NCBI GenBank assembly: GCA_964059195.1
Contig: CAXKWD010000011.1
Span: 30,920,566-30,984,565 of the forward strand
DNA length: 64,000 bases
Direction of reading: 5' to 3'
Source of the DNA: Ectobius pallidus
Taxonomy: Eukaryota; Arthropoda; Insecta; Blattodea; Ectobiidae
Within the stretch, counting starts at the first letter, position 1. Each line of letters begins with the position of its first letter. The notes below the pieces were generated by a model. It was given only the letters and a program-made list of their open reading frames with translations, was not told the DNA's origin and made no database searches. Below are positions 10,675-23,089 of this stretch, piece after piece. The position numbers and the translations under genes were made by a program.

Positions 10675-11872
10675 AAAAATTTGTGGACCACCTTTACAAT
10701 GGAAGAACAGAAATTATTTTTTGTTTTTTATGAAGTATTTTATTTTATCAGTTGAAGACAGGTCTATATAATATATGCTATTGGTCGTAATGCTAATGCT
10801 AATCAAAATTGATAAATATTTTCATAAAAATAAAAAAAATTTAGGCAATTCAGTGACCTGTTTTTCTGTGGCAACGAAAGTAAGCAATAATGTAGGCCTA
10901 CAAATTTTTGAAGCAATTTCTTTTGTAAAATCTGCTTTATAATTATAGATAAAACGATAAAATTTATAGTTGCTTAGTTAAAAAATATATGTACAAATAA
11001 CAGAGCATTTTACATGCTAAATGTCTTCCATAGAAAATAAAATTGAATGTCTTTAATTCATTGAAATGCGTCTATATAATTTTACAAGTATGATCTTGCA
11101 CGTTGACAGATAAGCATGTTTGGCATTCGTGAAGTTAATTTTTCCCAAATCTTGCAGAGGAATACACTGTTATTTATCTTCTAAAGAAGCAGATGATAGG
11201 CTAGGAGGTCCACATTTATTTATATCTGGCTATGTGCTGGATGTCCAGATGTACATTTCGGTATTAATAGATTATACCATCTTCAGTCTTACGAGTTTTA
11301 TAGATGTACTAAGCTCAGGTTGTGAACCTTTGGCAGTTCTAAATGTAGAAATAGAAAAAATACCAACCTGTTTCCTTAGGACAAATTCCCTGCAGTATCA
11401 GAATTTCCGTTTGAGCGACATCCTGCTTCTTGTACTTTCAACGCACATAAGTAGGATGTTTTCTGACACAGATATAAAGCTCTCTTTAGTTCCATTGTCA
11501 ATGTACAAATGTTCCTTTATGAATTAGTAGAAAGCAATATATCCCGGTTACATTAAATCTGAAGGTGTTTATAGATCAAATCATATGGATTTCTCAAGAT
11601 TATAAAACCCCGCGATAAATTAGTTACTATAATCGTTATATAAAAGATGTGAACATGGACCAATTCAATCTGAACATCTATTTTTTTAATACTTTCATTC
11701 TCTAGTGCAGAGATGGACGCAATTCTGCACTCTGTACCTGCACGGTACATGAATAAAACAGCGAACATACTGTGTGCACTAAAATTGGTATACAGCAGAC
11801 GTACAACCTGTGTCAAAAATGTACATTCCCAATAAAATATATCCTTAATTCTTTCGTATAGACTATGCTATC
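10675..11872. other. No gene recognised
   Basis: Includes a 135-codon open frame (11120-11527, plus) with no recognisable motif or splice context. I treat it as chance. Confidence 0.5.
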
Positions 11873-11910
11873 CACCTGGGCCGGAATTGAATCCGGGACC
11901 TTAGGCACAA
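11873..11910 (-). mobile_element. tRNA-like SINE head remnant
   Basis: Minus strand reads CCCGGATTCAATTCCGGCCC, resembling a B box inside a T-arm. No tRNA cloverleaf can be completed, so a SINE remnant is more likely than a tRNA gene. Confidence 0.4.
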
Positions 11911-13318
11911 AAAAACCAACGCCGCTAATATAAATAATATTTGGACGTTTTGCCGCCTGACTTCCTACAAGAAAAAAGAAGAACGACATAATCTACAACA
12001 GAATAGGATTGCAAGATCAACAGCAAGTGAAACGACTAATATAGACATTGTAACAACTAAGTACTTACGCAATTTATTTTTAAAGAAATTGACCGGTAAT
12101 GTTGATAATACTACAACAAGGATAACACATATTTTTAACGCAATACTTGTTTTCTCTTGTTATTTTACTATCTCTTCATACATATTATATTGTTTTTAAT
12201 CATAATATTAATTATAACAGGATATTTTATTCTAATTCTAATTATTTGATACAAAAGAGAAATAGCCCTAACATTTTACCTTGACAATTTTAACCTGGGT
12301 ATCAATGTACTATTTTATGTTAAAGAATAAGTACTTGAGGAATTTAGGGCAAACCATCCAAGCATTGCTATTTAAATGGGAAGGTGGGAAAATTATATCT
12401 TACTTTAACATAGTAAAACCCTCATTGGAAACAAAATGAAGTTTATTAATGCCACTAACTACTTGGAGACAAGGACAACTAATTGGAGTAATAGTAGCAG
12501 TCAATAAAAGAGACATAAGCGGAATGTCATATATAGTTCGGTAGGCCTATAATATGTTGGACAAATAGCGTGAATTTTGTACTAAACAACCTATCTTGGC
12601 AATACTGACAGAAACAATGCTATAGGCCACAGGCTACATAAAATAGCTGCCCTTTAACGACAAAGCCCAGAAAACGAAGCCGAAATTACAGATTACAGTA
12701 TTGGTGTGCAGCTGAACGATCCACTGGCGTGTAGTATGCCTTATTTTAAAAAGTACTTATAAAACTGGAAGTCCCAAGGGTTGATCAGTTAAACAGAGAG
12801 CTATCAGTGTACTTTTCTGTAATTTATATGCGTAATTCAGGATTCTACGTCAGGGGTTTCCAAGGAAACGTGCAGCTAGTTTTTTGCGTACAGTATTTTG
12901 TAATAGCATTCAGATCTTGTCACAAAATCTTCAAAGTAAGTTTGGAAATGAAACTTCTGTAGTTTTATTGTAAGGACATCTCAGAATCCAGATAGAAGCC
13001 GTACATCTAAGAGGAAGCAATATACTAGATAACACTGCTAGACGGAATCAGTTTGATCACTTTCATTTTCATAGACACGGACATGGTTTGTGCTTTGCTC
13101 AATGGACCGGTGGTTGAGGAAATGACAGATCTTCAACTGTGTCGAAGTCAGGTAAAGGGGGAAGAATATTCCTTTCAACGGAAACAAAGCCAACGGTTCC
13201 CGATGAAGACAAACTTATCTGAATTATCGCTGCTACTCTACCTCTCAAACTTTTAATTTCAGATCTAACTAGACTGTCTTATCTTCGTCCAATACATGAA
13301 ATTCTACAGAAAGAAGAG
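11911..13318. other. No gene recognised
   Basis: Nothing recognised. A 67-codon frame at 13053-13256 has no identifiable domain. Confidence 0.5.
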
Positions 13319-13612
13319 GGGGTACGCCGTAACGTAATGGTTGAGACGCTGCGCTACAAACCGGAAGGTCGAGGGTTCTATCCCCGATGAGGTCGTTGGA
13401 GTTTTTCAATTGGCCTAATCCTTCTGGTGGCCCTATGCCCCTGGCGTCGACTCAGCCTTTAACAGAAATGAGTACCAGGAGCAATCTTGGGGGTAAAGGC
13501 GGCCGGTGCGTAAGGCTGACAACCTTACCACCTTCGTGTGCCAAATTTCCAAAATCTGGGAACCTCAACCTCCTGGAACCCTTTGAGCCTTCATGGCCTG
13601 TATAGGGAACAC
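13319..13612 (+). mobile_element. tRNA-derived SINE, family A, copy 2
   Basis: The better preserved copy. An A-box-like TAACGTAATGG (13329) and a B-box-like GGTTCTATCCC (13373) lie at tRNA spacing. Then comes a body with GTGGCCCTATGCCCCTGGCG, TCGACTCAGCCTTTAACAG and GAGTACCAGGAGCAATC, ending in CAACCTCCTGGAACCC and CATGGCCTGTATAGGG. It aligns over its length with 4134-4415. The open frames across it on both strands are incidental. Confidence 0.82.
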
Positions 13613-13949
13613 TTTTTACAAGAAGTAGAAGAGTAAGGAAAAGTTCAAAATCCTGTATGATAATAAACATTTTTGAAGCTATACCTATTGAGCGAAATAT
13701 AGAAGGAATTAATATTTATAAACCACAATTGGGTTTCCATCCGGTGTTGGGTACGAATGCATATTAAAATATTTAAATCTAACAATAAGCTACTTAATAC
13801 TATTTAATTCTAATATCTACACAATAATACGAATATGCTTGTATTATATGCTTACAACCTAACTGACGCTGTCACAATATAAGTCACTTAACTGTTACTG
13901 TCACTCACTTGTCTGTCATCTAAAAGTACGTCCACTACTGTCTAATTGT

Positions 13950-14640
13950 GAGAGATTTCAGCATATTTTAAATATCTTATTGCTTCTTTGAAAAGCCTCA
14001 AGTACGTCTGCAATCCCTGATAGTATCTGATAATATTTTCCTACGTGTGTTCTGTTTCCTCGGATTTTAAACATGTGAGTTGAACTTTAATTTTTATATC
14101 TTTTCCACCTAAGACCGAGTCTCACCACTGTACGATTTGAACTTACACAAAATCTATCGTGTTTTCTCCTTTAAAAGAGTGTATTCAATTGAAATAAATT
14201 ATCTTCACGTTATCTTATTTCCCGTTTTTTAGATATTATCGAATGCCTAAATATTTTCTACTCCATATGGATCCAAATATGCGGCACCATACTCCAAGGA
14301 TGGTCGGACTAGTTAGTTGTAAACTATCTCTTTGTATTTATCGGACCCCTTGCTTAGTACTCTCATCACATAATGAAACTCTTTCCAAGCCTTTGCTTCC
14401 ATAGCTGAAGTATGCCTTCCCCTCAAATGAGTTTGTAGCTAAACAGACTCCGAGATATCTGCATTTTTTAGTTCCTTTGCGGTTTCACTCCCAAAGGTGT
14501 AAAATGTGGTTATTTTTTCTTTCCCATCTAAAACGGAAGGTTTTGCTTTAAAGAGTTTCTTCTAATTTTGGTGGCCCAACTGTTTATTCTATCCAAGTCT
14601 TCCTGCAGGAGGACAGTATCTAAGTTTTATTTTCTATATT
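13950..14640 (-). pseudogene. Decayed LINE reverse transcriptase, C-terminal half
   Basis: On the minus strand, in several frames and with stops, one can read LQEDLDRINSWATKIR near 14590-14640, FHYVMRVLSKGSDKYKEIVY near 14310-14380, and LVRPSLEYGAAYLDPYGVE near 14265-14310. These are the landmarks that follow the YADD active site in CR1/Jockey-like reverse transcriptases (thumb and connection, ending in the L-V-R-P-x-L-E-Y-G motif). Frameshifts and stops make it non-functional. The lower-coordinate limit is uncertain. Confidence 0.8.
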
Positions 14641-14689
14641 ATAGGAAAAGATCTTCAAGTTGAATACATACGTTTACCATAGATCAATG

Positions 14690-14722
14690 TCGCAGGCTTG
14701 TCATTCGTGGTGGACGAAGAAT
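14690..14722 (+). mobile_element. Short match to SINE family D
   Basis: GTCATTCGTGGTGGACGAAG with flanking GCAGGC matches the region just after the tRNA head of the SINE at 16430-16915, in the opposite orientation. Only about 30 bp are shared, so it is a remnant. Confidence 0.45.
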
Positions 14723-15125
14723 GAAAATGTACCAAATAAATGAAATTGTTATTAGTTCTTTCTTCAAATTACCAGGGAATAACATCTTATCCATTTCACA
14801 CCTCTCCGCGTAATCTTAAGGCTTCATAAGTAGTTCAAACAAGACAGTATCTTATGGTATCTTGATGTCCATGATGTTCCAGTTAAAAGATGACATGCCA
14901 TTAAAATCACAACACGTAGCACGTAACACAAATGTATAAATTATATTAAAATATCTGTAGGAATTACTTAACATCATACATGTGTGGTGTTTTATATTTT
15001 GTTTTCCACTCACGAGAAGTCGTTCCAAATCCCTTACAACTCCGAGTGATGGGCACATGTGAAGGGTAACGGGCGGAACTCAAAGCAAAACTAGGTTTCA
15101 CTTACTTTACAGTCTCCTAAGCAAG
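14723..15125. other. No feature recognised
   Basis: Nothing recognised. Confidence 0.5.
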
Positions 15126-15180
15126 CACTAAGGAACTGAAGATGTTAAAACATTTTGTCGAAATGCATTTTAAAACCAAT
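15126..15180 (+). ncRNA. Degenerate hammerhead-like motif
   Basis: CTGAAGA at 15136-15142, then T, an imperfect AT-rich helix II, GAAA at 15160-15163, then ATGCATT, the same ATG/CAT mini-helix III as at 1437. The preceding AGGAA also matches the element-1 ribozyme (AATAGGAA before the core). Helix II has a mismatch and would be weak. It probably marks a decayed element of the same class; no arms are recognisable around it. Confidence 0.4.
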
Positions 15181-16429
15181 ACATGACCACAAATAACGTC
15201 AATGAGATTGCTGCGAAACACGAAGGTCAACAACATAGGCCTACGCACCTTATGTATACACGAAGTGAATACAGCTGTCTTCTGATCGCCATACAAATAT
15301 TCTATTCACTTATAGGAACTAACATAATATAGTTATATATATATGTTTGATAAATATATGTCAAATTCTTATGTACAAGACGCCAAATGATAGAATAACA
15401 AGCTTTTTTACTGCTGTGACAATCTGCACAAAAACTATATATACAAACACAGTGCCATATTCATACAGTCTGTTACAAGGTAATTATATATAATTTGTAT
15501 CATTTAATTAATAAGGTGAAATGTTTTTATTGATGATCAGATCCATTTTATGTGCCTAATAACTGTGACATATCTCCCATTATATTGATAGATTTATAGC
15601 TTTGTGTAACTTAACAAGTACATTCAGAATAATAATTGGCTTATGCAAATTTCTATTTTATTATTTTTATGCAACATGTAACACTATAGTCTTGCATAGG
15701 ATATGGTAATAAATTCCTGTATAAAAGTTGATATTTCATTGCACTTTCACAGCAATCCCAAATTTTATGACATATTTTGAAGGTTATTTTTCCTATAAGA
15801 TATAGGATTATTTTTAGGGTATAAGGTGGTAAGAATCTTTAGATATCAATTCATCAAATTCACACTCTTTCGCTTCACAGGACGACAGTTCCCTTGTGAT
15901 TTGTGAATGTCTTAAGATCAAAGACAGGCAATTTGGAAGTACTGTGTGCATGGTACGTTCAGTAATGCCATAATTAATTTCGAAAATAGAACTTCAGTGT
16001 TATTTATATTTTCAAATTTCAACGTGAGTTTTGCTTGATGGTGAGAAGTCTATACTTCCGTTATAACCACTGTTTATTTTATTTCTCAAGCTATCTGAAA
16101 CTCACAGTAGGCCGAGAATCTACCCGGGGACACTTCTTTCGGAAGGCAGCAATACTAATTACTCGGCGTAGAGGCAGGAAGGGATATAATATTACATACA
16201 GATCATTATTTTTAAAAAGGTAGCTCCTGTACAATAAAAGAATTTCGAGATGTCCAACAGTAGGACTGTAGATGACTCTAATGTAAAATCCTTTACAGTT
16301 TAGCATAAATTGTTTTTGACGTGAGGCTCAGTCTGAGAGAAATAGCCTGGTCGGACAACATACTTTTCACTTTCATGGCTATCAGTTTTCCTCTACTCGT
16401 GCGGTAATTAACGGATAGGATATGCGTCC
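15181..16429. other. No gene recognised
   Basis: AT-rich and unassigned. Opposing short frames at 16035-16306 look incidental. Confidence 0.5.
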
Positions 16430-16915
16430 ATGAATGTGGGTGGGGGGTTGGGGACGACCCTAAACATTTCAACCTTATAGGCCATTGTGCCAATCTCCGG
16501 AGTGCCACATCCTCCGCGAGTCCCCACGGAACTTCCCTATATACAGCAAGCGTTTACGATTCCACATGTGTGCCACATCCTCGTTACGTTAAACGGAGTC
16601 CTTATGTTCACGCCACACGCATCAACAACCTCTTGACCACAGACCACGGGGCAGGGGCGGGGGGAACCTGCAGAGTAATCTACAGCACGAGCAGACCCGA
16701 TGGCAAGAAAGGAAACTGGGTGATGAAAGGGAATGTAAAATAAAGTGGAGAGTGTTGGTGGAATGAAAGGGGGAAACAGTAAATCCCCTGAGAAAAAAAA
16801 GTCACGGTTTCGTCCACCACGAATGACACGCCTGCCTGTCCCGGGATTTGAACCCACGACCACTTGTACGCCAGGCCCACGCGCCAAGCATAAGCCAACG
16901 TGATGGGTACTTCGC
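16430..16915 (-). mobile_element. tRNA-derived SINE, family D
   Basis: The minus strand begins with an A-box-like TTATGCTTGGCGCGTGGGC (about 16880) and a B box GGGTTCAAATCCCGGGACAG (about 16850), followed by a GC-rich body of roughly 400 bp running down to about 16430. GC content and CpG density stand well above the surroundings. The 135- and 82-codon minus frames here overlap each other and translate the SINE, so I do not call them genes. The 3' end and tail are not clear. Confidence 0.7.
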
Positions 16916-17803
16916 AAACTATTCCCACAAATACCGCAATACAATGGAAATCCGACTTTCTCGTTGAACAGTTTTCATAAACAAAGTGAATTGATAATGT
17001 GAAATCAAATGTTTAATGCTGCGAGCACCGCATTAAAAATTTCATATGTGTAGAATCCTGATGCTTTATATTTTGCATTCGCTATGGGAATTATATTTTC
17101 CGCGAATTGCTTTCTGTATGCTTTGGAAGTACGCTGCTATAAAAGTCAATTATCACTTTAATCCATATTTTACATCTCTTGAATGGACATACATGTACGT
17201 AACAGTCAGGATTGATGGACAAAGAGCAGAATAGGCAATATGTGAAACATATCATAAACACTCAAAAGATATTCTAATTTCAATAAGCGCAAATCTGATT
17301 TCAAAGGGGTGAATTTAAAAAGGATTATGTACAAAACCCATTGATTATATCAGTTAATCAAATAAAAAAGGATCAAATCAAGTTATTTATTACTTCAAAG
17401 CCATTTATCTCCCTCATTAATATTTTGATGGAATTGTTATTACTGTAATTATTAGGAATTTTTATTATGGTTATTATTGATCTTATTAAATCCATAATGT
17501 TCTAATTTATAAATTTATTCCACCATGCAACTGGGAGTCATTGTACGTACACGAAGATGGAATGAATTAAATAAATAAATAAAAATCATTGTGCACGTTA
17601 AAGGCTGGTTAAAAACTAAAGGCTTGGGTTTTAGAAATAACAAAACCAAAGAATTTTTCTCTTGAAAAGGGAATTAAAGTAGTTTGTCCAGATTCTTAAG
17701 TTTACTAAACAGAAGTGAACCCTGTTCCCTAAGTAGAGAGACATGTGGTGAATCGGCAGACCGTGTCATGCCAAAACTGTTCCGCTTGTAGGATCCTTTC
17801 TTA
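16916..17803. other. No feature recognised
   Basis: AT-rich and unassigned. A short AATA run lies near 17565-17583. Confidence 0.5.
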
Positions 17804-18140
17804 AGGGCCTTTCCACACTGGGTCACTTGTGACGGTCACCGCTAGTATTGCCGATAGTAGCTACATAATAAAACTATTTGTAATTGCTTTTGACATCCCA
17901 AATGGCAGGTCGACATTCCACTTCACTTATAAAATCTTCAGTACTAATCAAATCTAAACTCATGGCTGGAGAACTAGTTTCGCTGAGCTCCATTATACAA
18001 CTGAATTATGTATATACAACTTGCATTGTTGGCAGCGATAAAATGCGGTGGCCGTCACTTGTGACGCAGTGTGAAAGCTCCCATTTAAACCAATGCTTCT
18101 TCGCCGGTGACCGTCACAAGTGACCCAGTGTGAAAACGCT
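17804..18140. mobile_element. Small DNA transposon with perfect 28-bp inverted ends
   Basis: 17814-17841 (CACACTGGGTCACTTGTGAC then GGTCACCG) is the exact reverse complement of 18105-18132. The termini GGGCCTTTCCACACTGGG resemble PIF/Harbinger-like (ISL2EU) ends as I recall them, but the duplicated target cannot be fixed. A third copy of the terminal motif lies inside, at 18052-18085 (GTCACTTGTGACGCAGTGTG), oriented like the right end. There is no transposase, so it is non-autonomous. Confidence 0.78.
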
Positions 18141-18825
18141 ACAAGCAATGACCAACATCACTTTTGGGATTTGAGAACCGTATGTTCAAACGCCATGTAC
18201 ACCCCCTTTAGCCCAAAGTGTTACGATTGGATTTTGAGGGGTATGTGGTCGTGTAACGCATGACAATGTTAGAGACATGGAACTGTGTGTTGGCCGGCTC
18301 GGAGCTGATATAATGCCCCGGGTACCGACCCTGGTAAGGCGATAGAGCTTTGCCCAATCCCATTAGTGACGAATCGGGTGATTTTCCATTGACAGGCAGG
18401 CATATCTGTCGTACTACAAGACCATGCCAAGTTACCGAAGATAAATGAAAGGCTGAGATTTTGTTCCTAAATGGAATGGTGTCTTATGAAGCGCCAATTT
18501 CATGAATCATAATCAGATATTCCTCAATGAGATGCAGCACAATTTAGTCCGACAGTTATTTTTAAAGATGGCAATAGATATAGCAGCAATAAATATAGCA
18601 GCGATCTGTGGCCTGCCACATTTCGTAATGGGATGAAGCACAATAGGAGTTTTGTCTTTTTGTCACAAAAGCAGAAATACATGACGTAACGATCAGATCG
18701 GTCGACCACGTACTTTCCTGGGACCATGCACAAAGAATATGAGGTATTTTCTTTGTTTTGAATCCAAGTCAATCCATGTTTGAACCTACGACCAAGACCT
18801 AGCTCCTACTCTACTGCCAGGCACA
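18141..18825. other. No gene recognised
   Basis: Unassigned; less AT-rich around 18190-18400, where a SINE-like piece is possible but not supported. An 82-codon minus frame (18524-18772) has no recognisable domain. Confidence 0.45.
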
Positions 18826-19249
18826 TAAGTGCTCTCTCGTATATCAGATGGCCTATTACACCGATCATCATCGTATTCTTCATCTTTCACCGTCTCAGTT
18901 ACCCGCATCTGGAATTCCATCCCACATAATGTCAGAGGCTGTCAAACGTTGGGACAATTCAATAGAAAAATCAGTAAATTAATTCAAGATAATGTTATTC
19001 AATTTTTTTTTTCTGTCTTAAGCCCAAAATTTTTCTTAGAGTGTAATTCAGAAAATGATCAATCTAATTTTGTATTCAATTTTCTATTCAAGATTATCTT
19101 GTAACTTAATTGTAATTAATTTAGTTTTAGGTTCAACTATCTTATATTTAATTATAAGTAACTTAATTGTATTTTTAACTGTAATTGTTTGACTGGCAAA
19201 GCGGAAGAGAAGGCCAAATGGCCTTACCCCTGCCAGGATAAATAAACGA

Positions 19250-19300
<51 letters not shown>

Positions 19301-19302
19301 TT
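18826..19302 (+). mobile_element. LINE 3' end (C-terminus, 3' UTR and ATT tail)
   Basis: The plus frame from 18829 reads LSRISDGLLHRSSSYSSSFT followed by VSVTRIWNSIPHNVR and LGQFNRKISKLI. This is the extreme C-terminal signature (x-R-x-W-N-S-I-P plus a basic helix) of Jockey/CR1-like ORF2 proteins. The coding part is followed by an AT-rich 3' UTR, the stretch CAAATGGCCTTACCCCTGCC, ATAAATAAACG, and an ATT microsatellite tail (19252-19302). It is 5'-truncated. The minus strand at 4727-4802 carries the same 3' end. Confidence 0.85.
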
Positions 19303-19310
19303 AAAAAAAC

Positions 19311-19489
19311 AGCTAAGGGGCAATGGCGCATTCAATTTTAAGTTCGCTATAAGTTTCGGATATGGTAGATCTGTTCTACTGTGCTCTCTCGTACATCAGA
19401 TGACCTATTTGAAAAAAATAGCTAATGGGCAATGGTGCATTCAATTTTAAGATCGCTATAAGTTTCGGATATAGTAGATAAGTTCTACT
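19311..19489 (+). repeat. Two-copy direct duplication
   Basis: A unit of about 70 bp (GGCAATGGCGCATTCAATTT, then CGCTATAAGTTTCGGATAT) occurs at 19311-19379 and 19420-19489. The 40-bp piece between them (GTGCTCTCTCGTACATCAGA) matches the start of the LINE C-terminal fragment at 18830, so a LINE scrap is trapped between the duplicates. Confidence 0.85.
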
Positions 19490-21062
19490 TTTAATTACGT
19501 GTGGCTAACGCTGGGGAAGATTTTGAATAGCGCTATCAGCGGTTAACTCGATATCGAGGTAATGATATCAAATATCGGAATACACACAGCTACAGTGGCT
19601 TTGTAATACCTGTCTCTTATCGAGCACAGCATCACCACTGTCTATAGAGACAGTATCAATGCATGAAATTCCCTCTCCAAAATCAATAGTGTTACATATA
19701 AAAGCTAACTGGCATGATAAGGACCGCCCTGCATTGATGTCATATCTCTGTAGTTTAAATGTCCCCAAGGTATTTGCGATCAAATTCATTGAACATTGGT
19801 GCCATACAGGCTTTTGCCATTATAATACGCATTTCACGGGCTTAAATTGAATATAAAAGTGGTTATACTCAATTTTATTTTTATTTCCAACCATATATGT
19901 GACTGCTCTTTTTTTCAGAATTTTAACTGCAGCTCTGTTCCAATATATCCTTGTTTCAGTACCCGCAAGCTGATGTGTGAATTTAACCTTTATTATTTGC
20001 CGATTCTAGTTTATATACTCTGCATTTATTTGTCCATTTACAGTTTTGAAAATAAGAGGCTTAACAGATTACAAAGCAGTCTGTCAATGTCTGCCTGTCT
20101 GTCGATTTACTGTTTGTACGTTTTCTGACCTTTTTATGGATATGCCAATAGATAGGTAAACTGTATGTTTTTCTCTACACAGTAGACACCGACCCTTTGT
20201 CTTTACAACTAATAGGTTCTCAGTTTTCCAGTTTGTCATTCTAATCTTCTATGTTATAACTGACCTATTTTCTAGTTCATGTCATTTAATGACTGCTTAT
20301 AGATCTTCGTCTTTCTGCTCTCATTTCTTGTCTTTTAGGGTCCTTGTCTCTTATGATGAGATCCAACGGCCTTTGTTATGACTAGATTATGCTTGTGTCA
20401 TGTTTACGTTTACGTTCAATTTTTTAATTCGTGAATGTCTTATCACGTATTTCCTGAACCAAAGACTCCTAGAATAGTAATCCATACAACGAAATCGCTT
20501 TTATTTTAGAGTTCCATTACATAATTGAAATTGGGTTTCTAAAGAGCAAAGTTGTGCCCCAAGGCGAGGCGAAATAGCAGCGAAGAATGCAGCAAAAGAA
20601 CTAACGCAAACAGATTGGAGATAAAAGAAGACCAGCTTCTCTCTTATACATTTTCTTATTTTTATTTTTTTACCAAAGGAGACCATTTTTGCAATATTGG
20701 AAAGGTAGCCTCACAACAGACATTTCTCTCCAGTGAATAAAGAATGTCTAAGGTTTCTTATTTAAAACCTGACAAGAAAGGAAGAAAATTATAAAACAAA
20801 ATTAATTTAAGCTCGAATTCTATATCTTGCTATATAAAGCTTTAACTGATTAATTAATGGAAAAGTAGCTATTTGAAAAAAAAAATCACAGTATATAACG
20901 TGAAAATATGCCATCCATGGACATCAGAGCATCCTGAAACAGTAAATGGACACTAAACATCCTAAACAGCAAGCAAGATCTTAAGAAACCAACAAAGCAG
21001 CTGCAAACAGACTCTTCTTTTTTTCTACATCTTTTTATAGAACCAGTTTGTACCACGTGATC
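19490..21062. other. No gene recognised
   Basis: Several 60-90-codon frames on both strands have no identifiable domains and overlap each other. I see no splice-supported exon. Confidence 0.5.
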
Positions 21063-21140
21063 GTCTAGGTGGCGCAATCAGTATGGTGCTAGCTTTCTTT
21101 ACCCAAGGACGCGAGTTCGATCCCGTTCATGTCGATGGCA
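21063..21140 (+). mobile_element. tRNA-like SINE head
   Basis: GTGGCGCAATCAGTATGGTG (A box region) and GCGAGTTCGATCCCG (B box) at tRNA-like spacing. The acceptor stem does not close and the following sequence (ATATGTGCATA) resembles that after the head at 57786, so this is a SINE rather than a tRNA gene. Confidence 0.6.
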
Positions 21141-21473
21141 TTTATATGTGCATATATTTGGCAAGCAAATAGATACAAAGGCATAAAAGGGAACTCATGC
21201 GAGAATATATTCCAGCACATCGGCAACATAGGTAATATATGGCAATATACTGATATGTGTCAAAATATAGTGACAAAAAGCATATTAACATAGTCTATGG
21301 GAAATGCATCAAATTAACACAAATACATTTTCTGTCTACCTTTCCTTCCTTCTGAATCTTTCTTTCCTTCTTTATTTCTTTCTATTGCCTTCAGTAAAGT
21401 TATACCTTCAAGTCAGGCAATAGACAGGGAACGTTCTGGTAGGTGGAAGAATTTCAGATAAATAAATCACGTT

Positions 21474-21545
21474 GTTCAACCCTGGATTTGAACTCTCGGC
21501 TCCCCAATTATGAGCTGGTCAACTCATTCGCTTTCTAATGCATAC
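21474..21545 (-). mobile_element. tRNA-like SINE head
   Basis: The minus strand carries AATGAGTTGACCAGCTC and GAGTTCAAATCCAGGG, an A-box and B-box pair. No complete tRNA fold is possible. Confidence 0.5.
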
Positions 21546-23089
21546 TCCATAATATTTTTAAAAGTCTCCTGAATATAGTACGTTTTCATACTTAAAAACA
21601 ATTCTATAAAAAGTTTACCTAACTAACTAACTTAATTCAGGGTTTAATGATGATTTTACTTTGAACTGAGCTTTTTCCTAAAATCCTATCGCTTTAGTTT
21701 TGTCATTAGAAATTCGGTCTATAATACTGTACCATATAGCATAAAGTATAATAAATACCATACTAATTTTATTTTTATTTTCTTAATTTAACGTGACGGA
21801 GTTACGGCTATTACTCAGCCAAGGAGGAAATACATGAATTCCAAGAATTATACAACTTAAGCTGAAATATAATATAATTAAAATTTTGTATTACATAAAT
21901 TATTTTAGTTATAATCGGGCAGAGAGGTTTTATTAATTAAACAGAGGAATCGTATTTCCGCACGGAGTATTGATGTCCTCATGTGCTGGTACCATTAGTG
22001 CCCTCAACCATTACTCCACACAGCGTGAAAACAGATTCCTTTATTGTTTCACTAATTTATTGTGTTAATTCTTTGCCTGTTTACAGTAAGATGAAATATA
22101 AATGGAGGTTCGCATATATTTTGAATAAATACGTTGAAGAGTATTGATTTTCGCTTTATGCCCTCAATATTATGTTTAATAAAGGGTACTTTTAAGTGGC
22201 AAGCCGAGGTCTGTTTGTTGTAGATTATTACATGTTTATGTTGTAACTGTCCAAGTTACAATCTTTGTGATGTAGGCCTAATGTCAGACATATAATCTAA
22301 AGTAACTTCTCTCCCAAAAATGGCACAATATACTCGTCACAATATTAAAATACTAAAAATTACGAAAGATCTTCAGGTTATATGCATTGTCTTATAAGTA
22401 AAATGTTAAAATCTTGAGACTCGATCCTTCTTCACTTATGTTAAAACGGATATGTATTCATTTCAGCTTGTAGGCCATCTACAGTTCTCTATTAGTTGGG
22501 TTTATCCTGGCCCAGGTGCTAACTGTATGAATACTAATTGTGTACTAAATAAGATACTAATATGAAGGCTTTTTGTAATTTTTAATATTTTTCAGTGTTC
22601 TGATGAGTACATTATACTATTTTTAAGAGATAAGTTATGTTAAGTTAATTATCTGACATTACATCACAAAGCTTTTAACTTTGTACTTGTTATTTATCAA
22701 CGTGTAGCAAATAGACTTAGCCTTACTACATATGGGTACCTTTGAGACACATATGTTGAAGGTATAAGGCGGAAATAAATAGTCCACGAGGCATCATAAA
22801 CGTCATAGTGTATGAAATATATAAATCATACTTGAATAAATAATCATTTGCTTGAAATTAAACTTGCATTAAAAATTGGTTTATTTATGAAATTATGAGT
22901 AGTCCTCGGACATGGATTCAAGTTATGAGAGCTTTGCATAGGAAGAGACGAGATATCATTAGCATTATATAGTTGTATTGCTAAAGAGTTGTGTGTTTAC
23001 TGCCATCCTGTCCCACAAATGAATCAAGCAATAGCCTGGATGAAACTCCTTCTCACTTCTTTTAAAAATACACGTAAATGTACACTAAT
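21546..23089. other. No feature recognised
   Basis: AT-rich, with no credible frame or repeat recognised. Confidence 0.5.

Noticed and set aside
11120..11527. 135-codon plus-strand frame
   Set aside because: No motif, no splice or promoter context. Composition is like the surrounding AT-rich DNA.
16537..16944. 135-codon minus-strand frame with many cysteines and glycines
   Set aside because: It lies across a GC-rich tRNA-derived SINE and overlaps another frame of similar length. No domain is visible.
21063..21140. Possible tRNA gene (A and B boxes present)
   Set aside because: The acceptor stem does not pair and the downstream body is SINE-like. The same holds for 34075, 57780, 11873, 21474, 54418 and 55622.
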